From DUOA01 sp012839095 (GTDB lineage Bacteria > Bacillota > Clostridia > Caldicoprobacterales > DTU083): a stretch of 64,000 nt of DNA. Positions within the stretch are counted from its first letter, which is position 1, and each line of letters starts with the position of its first letter. The notes beneath the pieces are model-generated. The model saw nothing but the letters and a program-made list of their open reading frames with translations. It was not told the origin of the DNA and did not search any database. The position numbers were made by a program, and so were the translations under genes. Of this stretch, positions 35,591 to 44,507 are shown piece after piece. The stretch lies in the NCBI GenBank assembly GCA_050951505.1, contig JBMNJE010000010.1, positions 1 to 64,000 of the forward strand. Direction: 5' to 3'.

Positions 35591-36241
35591 TTACTTCCCT
35601 TGTCCGCGCTTTTTATAGTCCTTCTGAATTTCTTCGTTCCAATCTTCCGGCATTGAGCTTTCACGGAATGCAGCCACCGTTTCGCTAATTACGCGAAAGT
35701 TTATTTCAATGCCGTCGCTGTCAGCATGATAGTTCTGTGCACGGTCTGCACTTATGCCAAATCGACCTGCCGTTTCCACCGCATCTATGTTTGCACCAAG
35801 GAAAACGAATTCCCAACCGTAATGAGTTTTCTGATGCTCAATCATCCGCCTTACCTGCTCTGCCGAAAATTCCCGGCTGGAGTTTTCTTCACCGTCAGTT
35901 ATTATGACAAACATTACCTTCTCAGCACGGTAAGCATCTGCGGTATGCTTCTGCACATTTGCAATCTTGCGGATAGTTGTGCCGACAGCATCAAGCAAGG
36001 CAGTAGAACCGCCGACAGAATACTCTTCATCGGTAATGCTGCTGACTGCCCTTATGTCTATACGATCATGAAGTATACGATAGTTGTTGTTAAAGAGTAC
36101 TGTAGTAATGCGGCACTCGCCCTCAAGGGCTTTCTGCTTTTCAAGCATGGAGTTGTAGCCTCCGATGGTATCAGCCTCCAGCCCTGCCATGGAGCCGCTC
36201 TTATCCAGAATAAAAACCAGTTCCGTTGATCCCTTTTTCAT
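35591..36241 (-). CDS. VWA-domain protein
   Basis: A 216-residue von Willebrand factor A domain with nothing else attached. The metal-binding MIDAS residues are visible: DKSGSM at about residues 13-18 (DxSxS), the Thr of GGSTALLDAV near 80, and the Asp of ITDGEEN near 115. It lacks a signal peptide or membrane helix, so it is cytosolic. It starts at ATG behind AAGGAGGAC. Bacterial lone VWA proteins of this type occur in stress clusters such as ter/yeg; the neighbouring macrodomain gene fits a stress or ADP-ribose context, but no function can be fixed. Confidence 0.82.
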   Translation of the reverse strand: MKKGSTELVFILDKSGSMAGLEADTIGGYNSMLEKQKALEGECRITTVLFNNNYRILHDRIDIRAVSSITDEEYSVGGSTALLDAVGTTIRKIANVQKHTADAYRAEKVMFVIITDGEENSSREFSAEQVRRMIEHQKTHYGWEFVFLGANIDAVETAGRFGISADRAQNYHADSDGIEINFRVISETVAAFRESSMPEDWNEEIQKDYKKRGQGK

Positions 36242-36296
36242 GAATATGTCCTCCTTAATCTTTATTTCGGTTTAAGGATAACATGGAGTAAAAGCA

Positions 36297-36326
36297 AAAA
36301 GGTCGCTTGAAAAGCGACATTTTTCG
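36297..36326 (-). terminator. Terminator after the macrodomain gene
   Basis: GTCGCTT/AAGCGAC forms a 7-pair stem with a GAAA-like loop, flanked by A- and T-runs. It stops the reverse-strand transcript before the VWA gene. Confidence 0.75.
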
Positions 36327-36407
36327 TAATTTGCGTTATGTATTTTTTAGGTTATATATTTTTATACGAATATCCTGCTCAGCATATGAATCAGTTTAAC
36401 CAGCATC

Positions 36408-37424
36408 TCAGCCCAACAGGGGCTGATCATACTTGAACAAGACTTCATTAATCTCAAAAATATTATACTTTCCATTAATTATAAAATATTTCACAATCAC
36501 ATCAAACAAGCGGCTGTCTGACAGGGCATATCCTGCCCGTTCCAAAAGATCCATGGTTTCATTCAGGGTCAGCTTAAGTGCCACGGCAAGAGCAACAGCT
36601 GTACGTTTGCTGGGCATATAATTTATATTGTTCCGTATTTTGGAGAACAGTTTGCGATCCATATTGGCACGTTTGTAAACCTCCACATCCGTCATGCCCT
36701 TTGCATCAATAAGGCGCAGCAGTGTCTGAGAAAAAGATTCGTCGAGATTGCCAATCAGATCATCAAGACTTTTTAAAGGCTCTGTTTCGGCTTCACGAAC
36801 CATCATGTTTTTCATTGAAACGGCCCTGATGTCATGCAAGGCTTCCTGCTCTTCCTGCAATAACCGGCTGTGACGCCCTGTGTCAGCTTTTTCTTTCACA
36901 TAATTTTCATCAATAAAGGCTTCAATTTCTCCAAGCAGCTCTTCGCTTAATTCGAAGGCGTCTTTGTCGAATACCACAAGTGACACATCAATATCATAAT
37001 CGGCCAAAAATTCCTGAATAGCATCAGTTGCCACACGGAGTGCCTCAGCTTTGGGATAGCCGTAAATACCGCTGGAAATCAGGGGAAAAGATATGCTCTT
37101 ACAATTATTCTCCACAGCAAGTTTCAGCGAGTTAAAATAGGCGGAACGAAGAAGGTTTTCTTCTCCCCGGGTTCCGCCATGATAAACGGGACCGGCTGTA
37201 TGGATAATGTATTTGGCAGCCAGCCTGAAACCCGGTGTAATCACTGCTTCGCCGGTCTTTATAGGAGCGAGTTTATCACATGCAGCCTGAAGTTCAGCTG
37301 CACCTGCTGCTCTGAATATGGCTCCGCATACCCCGCCCCCCATCTTAAGCCCGGTATTGGCTGCATTAACAATTGCGTCAGTATTCATTTTTGTTATATC
37401 GTTACGTACTATGGTAAAAGGCAT
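36408..37424 (-). CDS. Macrodomain protein with C-terminal HTH-like domain
   Basis: A 338-residue fusion. Residues about 1-170 form a macrodomain of the ADP-ribose/O-acetyl-ADP-ribose binding type: IVNAANTGLKMGGGVCGAIF (usual GGGVAGAIH is altered), HTAGPVYHGG and SSGIYGYPKAEAL. Residues about 225-338 form a helical domain (RLIDAKGMTDVEVYKRANMD, then SKIRNNINYMPSKRTAVALA) that resembles an XRE-type helix-turn-helix. It could sense or remove ADP-ribose marks and bind DNA or another partner. It starts 47 bases after the phosphoesterase stop, probably in one operon. Confidence 0.82.
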   Translation of the reverse strand: MPFTIVRNDITKMNTDAIVNAANTGLKMGGGVCGAIFRAAGAAELQAACDKLAPIKTGEAVITPGFRLAAKYIIHTAGPVYHGGTRGEENLLRSAYFNSLKLAVENNCKSISFPLISSGIYGYPKAEALRVATDAIQEFLADYDIDVSLVVFDKDAFELSEELLGEIEAFIDENYVKEKADTGRHSRLLQEEQEALHDIRAVSMKNMMVREAETEPLKSLDDLIGNLDESFSQTLLRLIDAKGMTDVEVYKRANMDRKLFSKIRNNINYMPSKRTAVALAVALKLTLNETMDLLERAGYALSDSRLFDVIVKYFIINGKYNIFEINEVLFKYDQPLLG

Positions 37425-37471
37425 TGCTGCACCCCCGTTTACATTTTCTCACCGATCCTAACCTAAAAGGG

Positions 37472-37927
37472 TCATTTCAGGTCGATCCACTCAGTGTTTA
37501 ACTGCTCCTCTGCAATTTTTATCTTTCCGAGGCAGACGGGCAGCCTGAACCTCCTCGGTCCGGCACTGCCGGGATTAAAATATAGTATACCTCTGTGCCT
37601 TTCTGCCTTCGGTATATGGGAATGTCCATAGATAACCACATCAACTCCCGCGCTTGCCGGGTCAATGCCCAGTGTCTCCAGGTCATGTATCACATAGAAG
37701 GTCTTCCTGCCCATGTCCACCATTTGTGTCATGGACAAGGACTGTGCCCATATTCCTCTGTCGGTATTTCCTCTCACGGCATACACCGGAGCAATTTCCT
37801 CCAAAGTTTTTATTATCTCCGGGCTGCCCACGTCACCTGCATGAAATATGACATCGCTTCCCTGCAGAGCTTTTAGTGCCTGGTCTCTTATCAATCCGTG
37901 AGTATCGGATATTACGCCTATAATCAT
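37472..37927 (-). CDS. YfcE/MJ0936-type metallophosphoesterase
   Basis: A 151-residue calcineurin-like phosphoesterase. All metal ligands are seen: SDTHG (Asp7, His9), HAGD (Asp32), GNTD (Asn54), VIHD and the paired GHSH near residue 103. Length and layout match the YfcE/MJ0936 class, small manganese phosphodiesterases acting on bis-p-nitrophenyl phosphate-type substrates in the test tube and of unclear cell role. It starts at ATG 37927 after AAGGAGAG. It leads the macrodomain gene in a likely two-gene operon. Confidence 0.87.
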   Translation of the reverse strand: MIIGVISDTHGLIRDQALKALQGSDVIFHAGDVGSPEIIKTLEEIAPVYAVRGNTDRGIWAQSLSMTQMVDMGRKTFYVIHDLETLGIDPASAGVDVVIYGHSHIPKAERHRGILYFNPGSAGPRRFRLPVCLGKIKIAEEQLNTEWIDLK

Positions 37928-38027
37928 CTGAATTTGTCTCTCCTTAAGCGATTAATCTGTATAATTCCCGGTTTCCGAATCCGCCCGTCCTTAGCGTTCA
38001 GCATATTCATTATATAAAGCATAAAAG

Positions 38028-38891
38028 TCATTTCTTCCGCATCTTAGTACGATATTCTCCAGGCGACATTCCGGTATGAGAGCGGAATAGCTTGTAGAAC
38101 TGGCTGCGATCGTTATAGCCTACAGCGCGGCAAACCTCCTCCACACTCCAGTTCTCGCTTAAGAGATATGACTCTGCCAGCTGCATCCGCTTTTCCGCCA
38201 GATATTCTGTCAGACTCATGCCGCAGTATTCCTTGAATATTTTGCTGAAATATGCAGGGCTGTAGAAGCATTTCCGGGCCAGCTCCTGCAGGCTGAGCGG
38301 CCGATTCAGATTTTCTTCAATATATACAAGAAGCTCCGGTGTCAGCTTGCCCATTTGATCAAGTGTTACGGTGGAATTCTCCTCCAAGGCACGAAATATG
38401 CGGCTTATTAAGACCAGCAAATAACCCTGAAGGGTGCTTTTGTAATAAATCCGCTTTTCGCTGAATTCTGCTATCATATCCTTTATAAGTGCTTCCACAG
38501 CCAAAATCTCATGCCCGCTGAATCTTACCACGGGTATAAGCTTCTCTGTGTAGGTTCCTGTCTCCTCCATTGAGGACAGAGACAGCACCTGGACGGCATT
38601 GCTTTCATGGATAATCTGATTGAAGAAATCCGGAGATACCAGGCAGTTGACCAGTTCCATTCCCTGTTGATTTACAAAGGAGTGAATCTGACCTGGTGTC
38701 AGAAATAAGAGATCCCCCCGAGTCACCGGATACCATATCCCGTTGACGCTGTGTTTTCCCTGACCCGCCAGGATATAGACAATCTCAATAAATTCATGGG
38801 TGTGCGGCGGCTCCGGTTCCTCTACTTCGTATGAATATATATTAATATTCTCTGTTGGGTCAATATACTCAGAAATATTGTAGTGTTTCAT
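38028..38891 (-). CDS. AraC-family regulator with cupin sensor
   Basis: A 287-residue regulator. An N-terminal cupin effector domain (about residues 1-140; HTHEFIEIVYILAGQG, then GDLLFLTPGQIHSF) is followed by the double helix-turn-helix of AraC/XylS proteins (about 185-285). There ARKCFYSPAYFSKIFKEYCG and the closing CRAVGYNDRSQFYKLFRSHTG are typical. It is divergent from the ADP-ribosylglycohydrolase gene 270 bases away and is the likely regulator of it. The ligand is probably a small sugar or related compound. No separate operator was identified. Confidence 0.9.
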   Translation of the reverse strand: MKHYNISEYIDPTENINIYSYEVEEPEPPHTHEFIEIVYILAGQGKHSVNGIWYPVTRGDLLFLTPGQIHSFVNQQGMELVNCLVSPDFFNQIIHESNAVQVLSLSSMEETGTYTEKLIPVVRFSGHEILAVEALIKDMIAEFSEKRIYYKSTLQGYLLVLISRIFRALEENSTVTLDQMGKLTPELLVYIEENLNRPLSLQELARKCFYSPAYFSKIFKEYCGMSLTEYLAEKRMQLAESYLLSENWSVEEVCRAVGYNDRSQFYKLFRSHTGMSPGEYRTKMRKK

Positions 38892-39162
38892 TTATCCCTG
38901 TCCTTCTGCAATCAATACATTAAACCATATCCTTGATGCCATTTTCCTTTAACTCAGAAGGGATGCATGCCGTATGTCCATTACTGCATATATTTTACCA
39001 CAAAAATCACAATAAATCTTACAGACACCGCATCGAAAAAGCGTTATGCTGTTTATTGACAGAGCATGCTCAAACCGGGTCAGATGCGCGATACACATAT
39101 ACAGTTGATTCAATACATACCTAAGTTTGAGCGGATACAAGAAAATTACAGGAGGAATGCAA

Positions 39163-40599
39163 ATGAACTTAAATCGAACAGAACTCTTGGACAAAATTTA
39201 TGGATGTTGGATCGGCAAGAGCATAGGCGGTACCCTGGGCACCCCCTTCGAAGGCCGCAGAGAGCTTATTGATGTGCAGGGCTTTACCTCCGAGCCGGGC
39301 AAGCCATTGCCAAATGATGATCTGGACCTGCAGCTTATATGGCTGAAAGCTTTGGAGGAGCGCGGTCCCCTGGGAGTTAATGAACGGATTTTGGGTGAAT
39401 ACTGGCTGAACTATATTCCACCCCATTGGAACGAGTATGGAATCGGTAAGGCCAATATGAAGGCCGGATTGCTGCCGCCCCTTTCCGGCAACTATGACAA
39501 TGTATGGAAGAATTCCAACGGTGCCTGGATTCGTTCCGAAATCTGGGCCTGCTGTACACCCGGACGCCCTGATTTGGTCACCCGCTATGCCTACTATGAC
39601 GCATGCATAGATCATGGTACGGCAGAAGGCACTTACGCAGAGCTTTTTACCGCAACCGTGGAAAGCGCTGCCTTTGTGGAAAAGGACCCTGAAACTCTGA
39701 TTCAGATCGGCTTGTCCTATCTGCCTAAGGACTGCCGTGTAGCCAGGAGCATAAACATTGTCCTTGATGGTTACCACAAAGGCCTGGACTGGAAGACTGT
39801 CCGGCAGCAGGTGCTTGATGACAGTGCCGACCTTGGCTGGTTCCAGGCGCCTGCCAATGTGGCCTATGTGGTCATTGGCTGGCTTTATGGAGGAGGAGAC
39901 TTCAAGAAATCACTGCTTATTGCAGTCAGCTGCGGGGACGATACAGACTGCACCGGCGCTACTTTGGGTTCCATTTTTGGAATAATAAACGGTTATAAGA
40001 GCATTCCTGAGGACTGGGTGGCTTACGTAGGTGACGAGATCATAACAGTTGCAGTGGATCGGGGTTCCTGCCCGGGCCTTCCTGCCACCTGTACCCAGCT
40101 GGCGGAAAGAACCTTAGCCATGTCTTCTCAGGTTTTGGCAGCCTGCAATACAGGCATCACAATCAGCGATGAGCCCACGAATCTAGCCGGTCTGGAGCCT
40201 TCAGACCTGATGGCAGGCGAAGAGCACGCCCGCTGGCTTGCATCCCTGGATGGATCCATTGTTTATGACTTTATTCATACAACTGTCAAGGTTCTGTACC
40301 CTAGCGGCCCTGAACTGGATGCCGACGGCCAGGCAGAGCTAAAAATCACCCTGATAAATAATATGCCCGACCCACGGCATTACAACATTGAATATATTAT
40401 GCCGGAAGGATTCAGCCTGGTTGAAGCACCCAGGCACATCAGCCTGATGCATCAGTCTGCATATACCAATATAGAAAAAAGCTTTACTGTCAGACTGGCA
40501 GCGGAATATGATGCAGCAGCACGTAACCACGGCGTTATTCAGATAATAGCTGAAGGACGGCCCACTGTGATCCTGATACCTGTTTTGCTTTATGGATGA
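39163..40599 (+). CDS. ADP-ribosylglycohydrolase family protein
   Basis: A 478-residue protein. The first about 350 residues are the ARH/DraG fold: IYGCWIGKSIGGTLGTPFEG at the start, NDDLDLQLIWLKAL (first metal Asp pair), ANVAYVVIGWLYGGGDFKKS and CGDDTDCTGATLGSIFG (last metal Asp pair). The C-terminal about 110 residues form an extra beta-rich domain not part of the basic fold. ATG 39163 is used because AGGAGG is seven bases before it. In family terms it would cleave ADP-ribose from a protein or small molecule; larger clostridial members of this type are uncharacterised. It is under probable AraC control. Confidence 0.88.
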   Translation: MNLNRTELLDKIYGCWIGKSIGGTLGTPFEGRRELIDVQGFTSEPGKPLPNDDLDLQLIWLKALEERGPLGVNERILGEYWLNYIPPHWNEYGIGKANMKAGLLPPLSGNYDNVWKNSNGAWIRSEIWACCTPGRPDLVTRYAYYDACIDHGTAEGTYAELFTATVESAAFVEKDPETLIQIGLSYLPKDCRVARSINIVLDGYHKGLDWKTVRQQVLDDSADLGWFQAPANVAYVVIGWLYGGGDFKKSLLIAVSCGDDTDCTGATLGSIFGIINGYKSIPEDWVAYVGDEIITVAVDRGSCPGLPATCTQLAERTLAMSSQVLAACNTGITISDEPTNLAGLEPSDLMAGEEHARWLASLDGSIVYDFIHTTVKVLYPSGPELDADGQAELKITLINNMPDPRHYNIEYIMPEGFSLVEAPRHISLMHQSAYTNIEKSFTVRLAAEYDAAARNHGVIQIIAEGRPTVILIPVLLYG

Positions 40600-40609
40600 T
40601 ACGATACTG

Positions 40610-40644
40610 CTGAACAGGATGCTGCAGCATCCTGTTCAGCATTT
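40610..40644 (+). terminator. Perfect-stem terminator
   Basis: A 30-base perfect palindrome (arms CTGAACAGGATGCTG and complement) is followed by a short T run. It ends the ADP-ribosylglycohydrolase transcript. Confidence 0.85.
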
Positions 40645-40828
40645 TACTGTCAGGTCCTCCATGATGCGGCGATTCTTCCAAAATACAGTTTTGTTGTGTG
40701 CAGTTGGTGTATAATATTTACAGGCACTTATGTTTGAAAAGCCGGCAGCAGAGCACTACAATATAATGTGCATAACAAACTTTAGGATCTTGGCTTATAT
40801 GATCCTTATACCGTTAGGAGGATGCAAT

Positions 40829-41395
40829 ATGGCTGAAATATTATCCCGGGATCAAATATCCGCAGCAGTGGAACAAGCAGTAAGGGAACTGCTGGCAGCT
40901 GCAGGATTGGAAGCCGGAGATATCCTGGTTGTGGGCTGCTCAACCAGCGAGGTTCAGAAGCAGATGATTGGCAGTGCTCCCAACGAGGATATCGGCAGCT
41001 GTATTTTCCGGAGCATACAGAATGTAATAAAGCCCCTGGGAATTTATCTGGCCGCTCAGTGCTGCGAGCACCTGAATCGTGCCCTGGTGCTGGAGGGAGC
41101 TGCCGCAAAGCTTTACGGATACCCCCGGGTTAACGCAGTTCCTCATATGAAAGCCGGGGGAAGCTTTGCTACTGCCGCCTACAAAGGCATGGAAGATCCA
41201 TATCTTGTGGAAGCGGTACAGGCGGCGGCCGGTATCGACATCGGCAATACACTGATTGGAATGCACCTAAGGCCTGTGGCAGTACCGGTAAGAATCAGCA
41301 TCGACCGCATCGGTTCAGCCGGTTTGGTTCTGGCCAGAACCAGGCCAAAGTATGTTGGCGGAGCCCGTGCTGAGTATAACCCGAACCTGGGTTAA
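40829..41395 (+). CDS. DUF436 / YwlG-like protein
   Basis: A 188-residue protein of the DUF436 (TIGR01440, UPF0340) family. Typical parts are ILVVGCSTSEVQKQMIGS (near residue 32), GIYLAAQCCEHLNRALVLEG (near 75), VNAVPHMKAGGSFATAAYK and the ending YVGGARAEYNPNLG. The fold is thioredoxin/arsenate-reductase-unlike and the function is unknown. ATG 40829 is chosen because TAGGAGGATGCA lies before it; the longer frame from 40730 has no ribosome binding site. It stands alone, converging on the URO-D-like gene. Confidence 0.85.
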   Translation: MAEILSRDQISAAVEQAVRELLAAAGLEAGDILVVGCSTSEVQKQMIGSAPNEDIGSCIFRSIQNVIKPLGIYLAAQCCEHLNRALVLEGAAAKLYGYPRVNAVPHMKAGGSFATAAYKGMEDPYLVEAVQAAAGIDIGNTLIGMHLRPVAVPVRISIDRIGSAGLVLARTRPKYVGGARAEYNPNLG

Positions 41396-41452
41396 TTTTC
41401 TTCTTTATTACAGGAAAGGCTGCCGCCGGCAGGAATACAGGTTCTTTTTGAG

Positions 41453-42469
41453 CTAATCCAATACCGCTGCAGTCATGGCAAAGTATTTTTCATTGGGGAT
41501 ATAGGCCGGTATGCTGTTTCCCGAGCCCAAAGCGTAACCGCCTGTATCCTTTGCCATGGCCAACAGATTTTTTGCTCTGCGGGTTACGTCCTCCTCTGAT
41601 GAGCGTATGAGAAAATCTATGTCCAAACCTCCCAGGAGAGCAATTTTGCCGCCCCATTTCTCATAACAATCCTCTATGCTTCGTATGCTGTCCTCGAAGG
41701 AATGCTTACCGTCATACCCCATATCGTATATGATATCGTCCATAATTTCATCGGCAAAACCACAGGAATGGAGCACGGCAGGCTTGCCGTATTTATGAGC
41801 TGTCTGCACTATTTTCCTGTGCCATGGAAACACATATTTCCTTAAATGCTTCGGCGACAGCATTGTCTGTGTTTTGAATCCCCAATCGTCATTGGACATA
41901 ATAATTCCCACACTGTCAAACTGAGCGGTTATTTCATAATATTCCAGCAGTATGGAGCCCACTTTGTCGAATATATCCTGAACCAGATTCTCGTCTTCAT
42001 AAATCATAATGCACAACCTGTCATAGCCTACCAAATCAACTACATTCTCCAACACGCCATTGGGGCCTGCAACCATCAGCTTCATGTTGCCGGGAAGATA
42101 ACTCTGTATTCGCTCAAAATGGGAGTAATCAACCAGGGCCGGATCCGGCCATTCATAATTCTCAAAGGTCTCCCTGTCAAAAATGACACTCCCTTCATTC
42201 AGGGATATGGTTTCCTTTTTTTTATGTGCCGTGTGCCTGAAGGACATTCTTCCCCATACGGTTGTATAGTCATATCCGCAGGCAGCAAAAGCGTCTACCA
42301 TGTATTTCAAATTATCCAAGTCATCATGATTGTCAGGGCTTCTTCCGGTCACTTCCCGATACAGGTTTTCATTCATGAAAAATTCAAACAAGGTGTGCCG
42401 CTTCGGCACTTCACAATTCAGGACAGCAAGAATATTGTCAAAGTCAGGTACTCTGTGCACCAGATTCAT
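41453..42469 (-). CDS. Uroporphyrinogen decarboxylase-like protein
   Basis: A 338-residue TIM-barrel protein of the URO-D superfamily. It contains PNGVLENVVDLVGYDRLCIM, IIMSNDDWGFKTQTMLSPKH, YGKPAVLHSCGFADEIMDDI and GLDIDFLIRSSEEDV, which follow the order of corrinoid methyltransferase-like members. HSCG carries a possible zinc ligand set for methyl transfer. ATG 42469 is used because GGGAGGAATCCAG precedes it. It lies apart from any heme genes, and no corrinoid protein is adjacent. It is related to the partial gene at 1-830. Confidence 0.82.
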   Translation of the reverse strand: MNLVHRVPDFDNILAVLNCEVPKRHTLFEFFMNENLYREVTGRSPDNHDDLDNLKYMVDAFAACGYDYTTVWGRMSFRHTAHKKKETISLNEGSVIFDRETFENYEWPDPALVDYSHFERIQSYLPGNMKLMVAGPNGVLENVVDLVGYDRLCIMIYEDENLVQDIFDKVGSILLEYYEITAQFDSVGIIMSNDDWGFKTQTMLSPKHLRKYVFPWHRKIVQTAHKYGKPAVLHSCGFADEIMDDIIYDMGYDGKHSFEDSIRSIEDCYEKWGGKIALLGGLDIDFLIRSSEEDVTRRAKNLLAMAKDTGGYALGSGNSIPAYIPNEKYFAMTAAVLD

Positions 42470-42789
42470 CTGGATTCCTCCCTTAACGAACTTCATTCCG
42501 GCCTTATAAACCTGTTATACCCCCTTGCTTTGCTGCAGGCTGAATTCACACTGTGCAATATATCCTCTGACAGACCGACCGTGCTATATTTCTCTGACAG
42601 CCCGGAGGTTATTATATACATTCTATACAGCATCTCTGATGTCCTGCATTGATAAGTCTTTTGTTGTCAATCCAGCATTTGCCTGTCAAAAAACCTTATC
42701 ATAAACAGGATTAAAAAGATACCGAAAACAGGGAAGTATTATTCCGACTTAAACTTAGTTCCTTTATACCGGAAATTTCGCTTTAAATA
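42470..42789. other. Intergenic stretch, nothing identified
   Basis: About 320 bases lie between the URO-D-like start and the tRNA terminator. No open frame with a ribosome binding site, no clear repeat and no obvious structured RNA were seen. Confidence 0.4.
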
Positions 42790-42823
42790 TGCCTAAAACC
42801 CGCTTAAACAGCGGGTTTTAGGA
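42790..42823 (-). terminator. Terminator of tRNA-Ser
   Basis: TAAAACCCGC pairs with GCGGGTTTTA around a short loop. It lies immediately downstream of tRNA-Ser on the reverse strand, with T-rich sequence following. Confidence 0.85.
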
Positions 42824-42830
42824 CAAATTG

Positions 42831-42921
42831 TGGCGGAGGAGGTGGGATTCGAACCCACGTGCCCGGTTAAGGACAACTCGATTTCGAGTCGAGCTCGTTA
42901 TGACCACTTCGATACTCCTCC
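42831..42921 (-). tRNA. tRNA-Ser (CGA anticodon)
   Basis: The reverse strand folds as a class II tRNA. The acceptor stem GGAGGAG/CTCCTCC has discriminator G and an encoded CCA end. The anticodon stem CTCGA/TCGAG has loop CTCGAAA (anticodon CGA, reading UCG). A long variable arm follows, then T-arm GTGGG-TTCGAAT-CCCAC. The long variable arm agrees with serine identity. Confidence 0.97.
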
Positions 42922-42992
42922 GCAAAAATATGCTCTTTTCAAATACGGATATAATTGTTTGCATTCTGCAGGTCTGCCTGCGGCACCTGAAT

Positions 42993-43021
42993 ATTTTATC
43001 ATAAACCCGGCGCAATCTCAA
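42993..43021 (-). promoter_or_regulatory. Promoter of tRNA-Ser
   Basis: On the reverse strand TTGAGA (43016-43021) and TAAAAT (42993-42998) are spaced by exactly 17 bases, about 70 bases ahead of the tRNA. A good housekeeping-sigma promoter. Confidence 0.65.
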
Positions 43022-43025
43022 CAGA

Positions 43026-43054
43026 AAAACTGCCCCGGAGTTTTTTAGGCAGGC
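43026..43054 (-). terminator. Terminator after tadA
   Basis: CTGCC/GGCAG with a loop and a T-run on the reverse strand, just downstream of tadA and overlapping the tRNA promoter region's upstream side. Confidence 0.6.
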
Positions 43055-43074
43055 CCTTTGATTTCAGACAACTT

Positions 43075-43530
43075 TTATTCCGATTTAATTCTCTTCTGTC
43101 TGAAATAATCCCTTATAATCCGGGAGCACGAATCCGCCAAAACTCCTTCAGTTACTTCCGCCTGATGATTGAATCGATGATCTTTAAGCAGATTGTATAA
43201 ACTGCCTGCACAACCGGCTTTGGGATCCCGGGCTCCAAATATGACGTGATTTATTCTTGCCTGTATTATAGCGCCGGCACACATGGGGCATGGCTCAATT
43301 GTAACATAGAGGTCGCAGTCTGTTAAGCGCCAGCCTCCCAAAGCAGCCGCAGCCTGCCTGATGGCAATCATCTCCGCATGGAGGGTCGGATCCTTCCTGC
43401 TCTCCCTGAGATTGTGCCCCCGGCCTATTATCTCCCCATTTTTTACAATAACAGCACCGACAGGCACTTCATCCAGTTCAAAGGCTTTCCGCGCCTCTGT
43501 CAGGGCTTCCTTCATAAATTCCGGGTTCAA
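43075..43530 (-). CDS. tadA: tRNA-specific adenosine deaminase
   Basis: A 151-residue zinc deaminase that makes inosine at position 34 of tRNA-Arg(ACG). The zinc site is complete: HAEMIAIRQAA (His, catalytic Glu) and PCPMCAGAI (two Cys). VPVGAVIVKNGEIIGRGHN near residue 20 is the usual substrate-loop sequence. Translation starts at TTG 43530, eight bases after AGGAG. It follows the nucleotidyltransferase gene by 11 bases, so they share a transcript. Length and motifs are normal for TadA. Confidence 0.95.
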   Translation of the reverse strand: MNPEFMKEALTEARKAFELDEVPVGAVIVKNGEIIGRGHNLRESRKDPTLHAEMIAIRQAAAALGGWRLTDCDLYVTIEPCPMCAGAIIQARINHVIFGARDPKAGCAGSLYNLLKDHRFNHQAEVTEGVLADSCSRIIRDYFRQKRIKSE

Positions 43531-43541
43531 GATTAAAGCTC

Positions 43542-44276
43542 CTATCTGTCTTTATATAGCTCCTGCACCTCATTATATGCATCATGTGTGCCTATGTCGT
43601 AGCAGTTTCCGTCAAACAGATAGCCGTATACCGAATCCCGCTGACACAGCCAGGCAGGAAAGTTCCCCGGAGCATCCGGATTATTGCCTGCTTTCAGATA
43701 CTCATCCAGCAGTTTCAGGGTTTCCCTTTTGTAAATATAAACTGCAAAAGCCCCGATAAGAGATTTGGGATGCTCCGGCTTCTCTTCAAAATCAATAATC
43801 CGGTTGGTTTCATCCATAAGAACAATGCCAAACCTGGAAGTATCCTCAGGCTCTATCTCTTTGACACATACAGCATTGCCGTCCACTGCTTTATGGTAAT
43901 CATAGAAATCCCTCAGAGAAAAATCCATCAGGTTGTCTCCGGCCAGAACTATTATATCGTCTGAAATACCTGCCTGATCCAGCACAAACTTCAAATCACC
44001 CAAGGCACCCAGCCGGTCATCGTTACTGGTGGTGCCGTCATTATATATGGTAATCGGAATATCATAATCGCTTTCTTTCTTCCAGTCCAAAAAATCCTGA
44101 TAGAACTTTTCATTGGTAACTATATGGATTCCATCTACCGCATCTATCCGGGTGACATTTTCCATAATATGATCCAGAATCGCCCTGCTGCCTACTTTCA
44201 ACAATGCTTTCGGCATATTCTCCGTGAGCGGATACAGCCTGGTGGCATATCCTGCTGCCAATATAATCGCTTTCAT
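43542..44276 (-). CDS. Sugar-phosphate nucleotidyltransferase
   Basis: A 244-residue nucleotidyltransferase of the glucose-1-phosphate thymidylyl/uridylyltransferase-like fold. The N-terminus MKAIILAAGYATRLYPLTEN followed by MPKALLKV gives the nucleotide-binding loop and the PK motif. VLAGDNLMDF holds the metal Asp. FEEKPEHP and the closing YDIGTHDAYNEV are family-typical. It lacks the C-terminal hexapeptide-repeat domain, so it may be choline-phosphate or sugar-phosphate specific. It starts at ATG behind GGGGGATAGG and leads tadA. The product of the pathway is unknown. Confidence 0.88.
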   Translation of the reverse strand: MKAIILAAGYATRLYPLTENMPKALLKVGSRAILDHIMENVTRIDAVDGIHIVTNEKFYQDFLDWKKESDYDIPITIYNDGTTSNDDRLGALGDLKFVLDQAGISDDIIVLAGDNLMDFSLRDFYDYHKAVDGNAVCVKEIEPEDTSRFGIVLMDETNRIIDFEEKPEHPKSLIGAFAVYIYKRETLKLLDEYLKAGNNPDAPGNFPAWLCQRDSVYGYLFDGNCYDIGTHDAYNEVQELYKDR

Positions 44277-44507
44277 ACCTATCCCCCAGTTCCTTTACCT
44301 GCACATGGATAATATTCGTTCTAATCAGTAATACAGGCCTGTCATAGCACTTGTAGATATTGAACCTGATTTCTGCAGCACACATTACACTATATCATAA
44401 CAGCTATCAGCGGACGAATCAAATTCCGGCGCTTCCATGTCCGCCGGGCATCAAAAGGGATGTTACCGGCCTCATTAACTTCTATCAGGTGTTTTGCAGC
44501 TGCTGTT

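Noticed and set aside
36408..40599. A toxin-antitoxin pair of ADP-ribosyltransferase (DarT) and macrodomain (DarG)
   Set aside because: No ADP-ribosyltransferase gene is adjacent; the neighbours are a phosphoesterase and a VWA protein.
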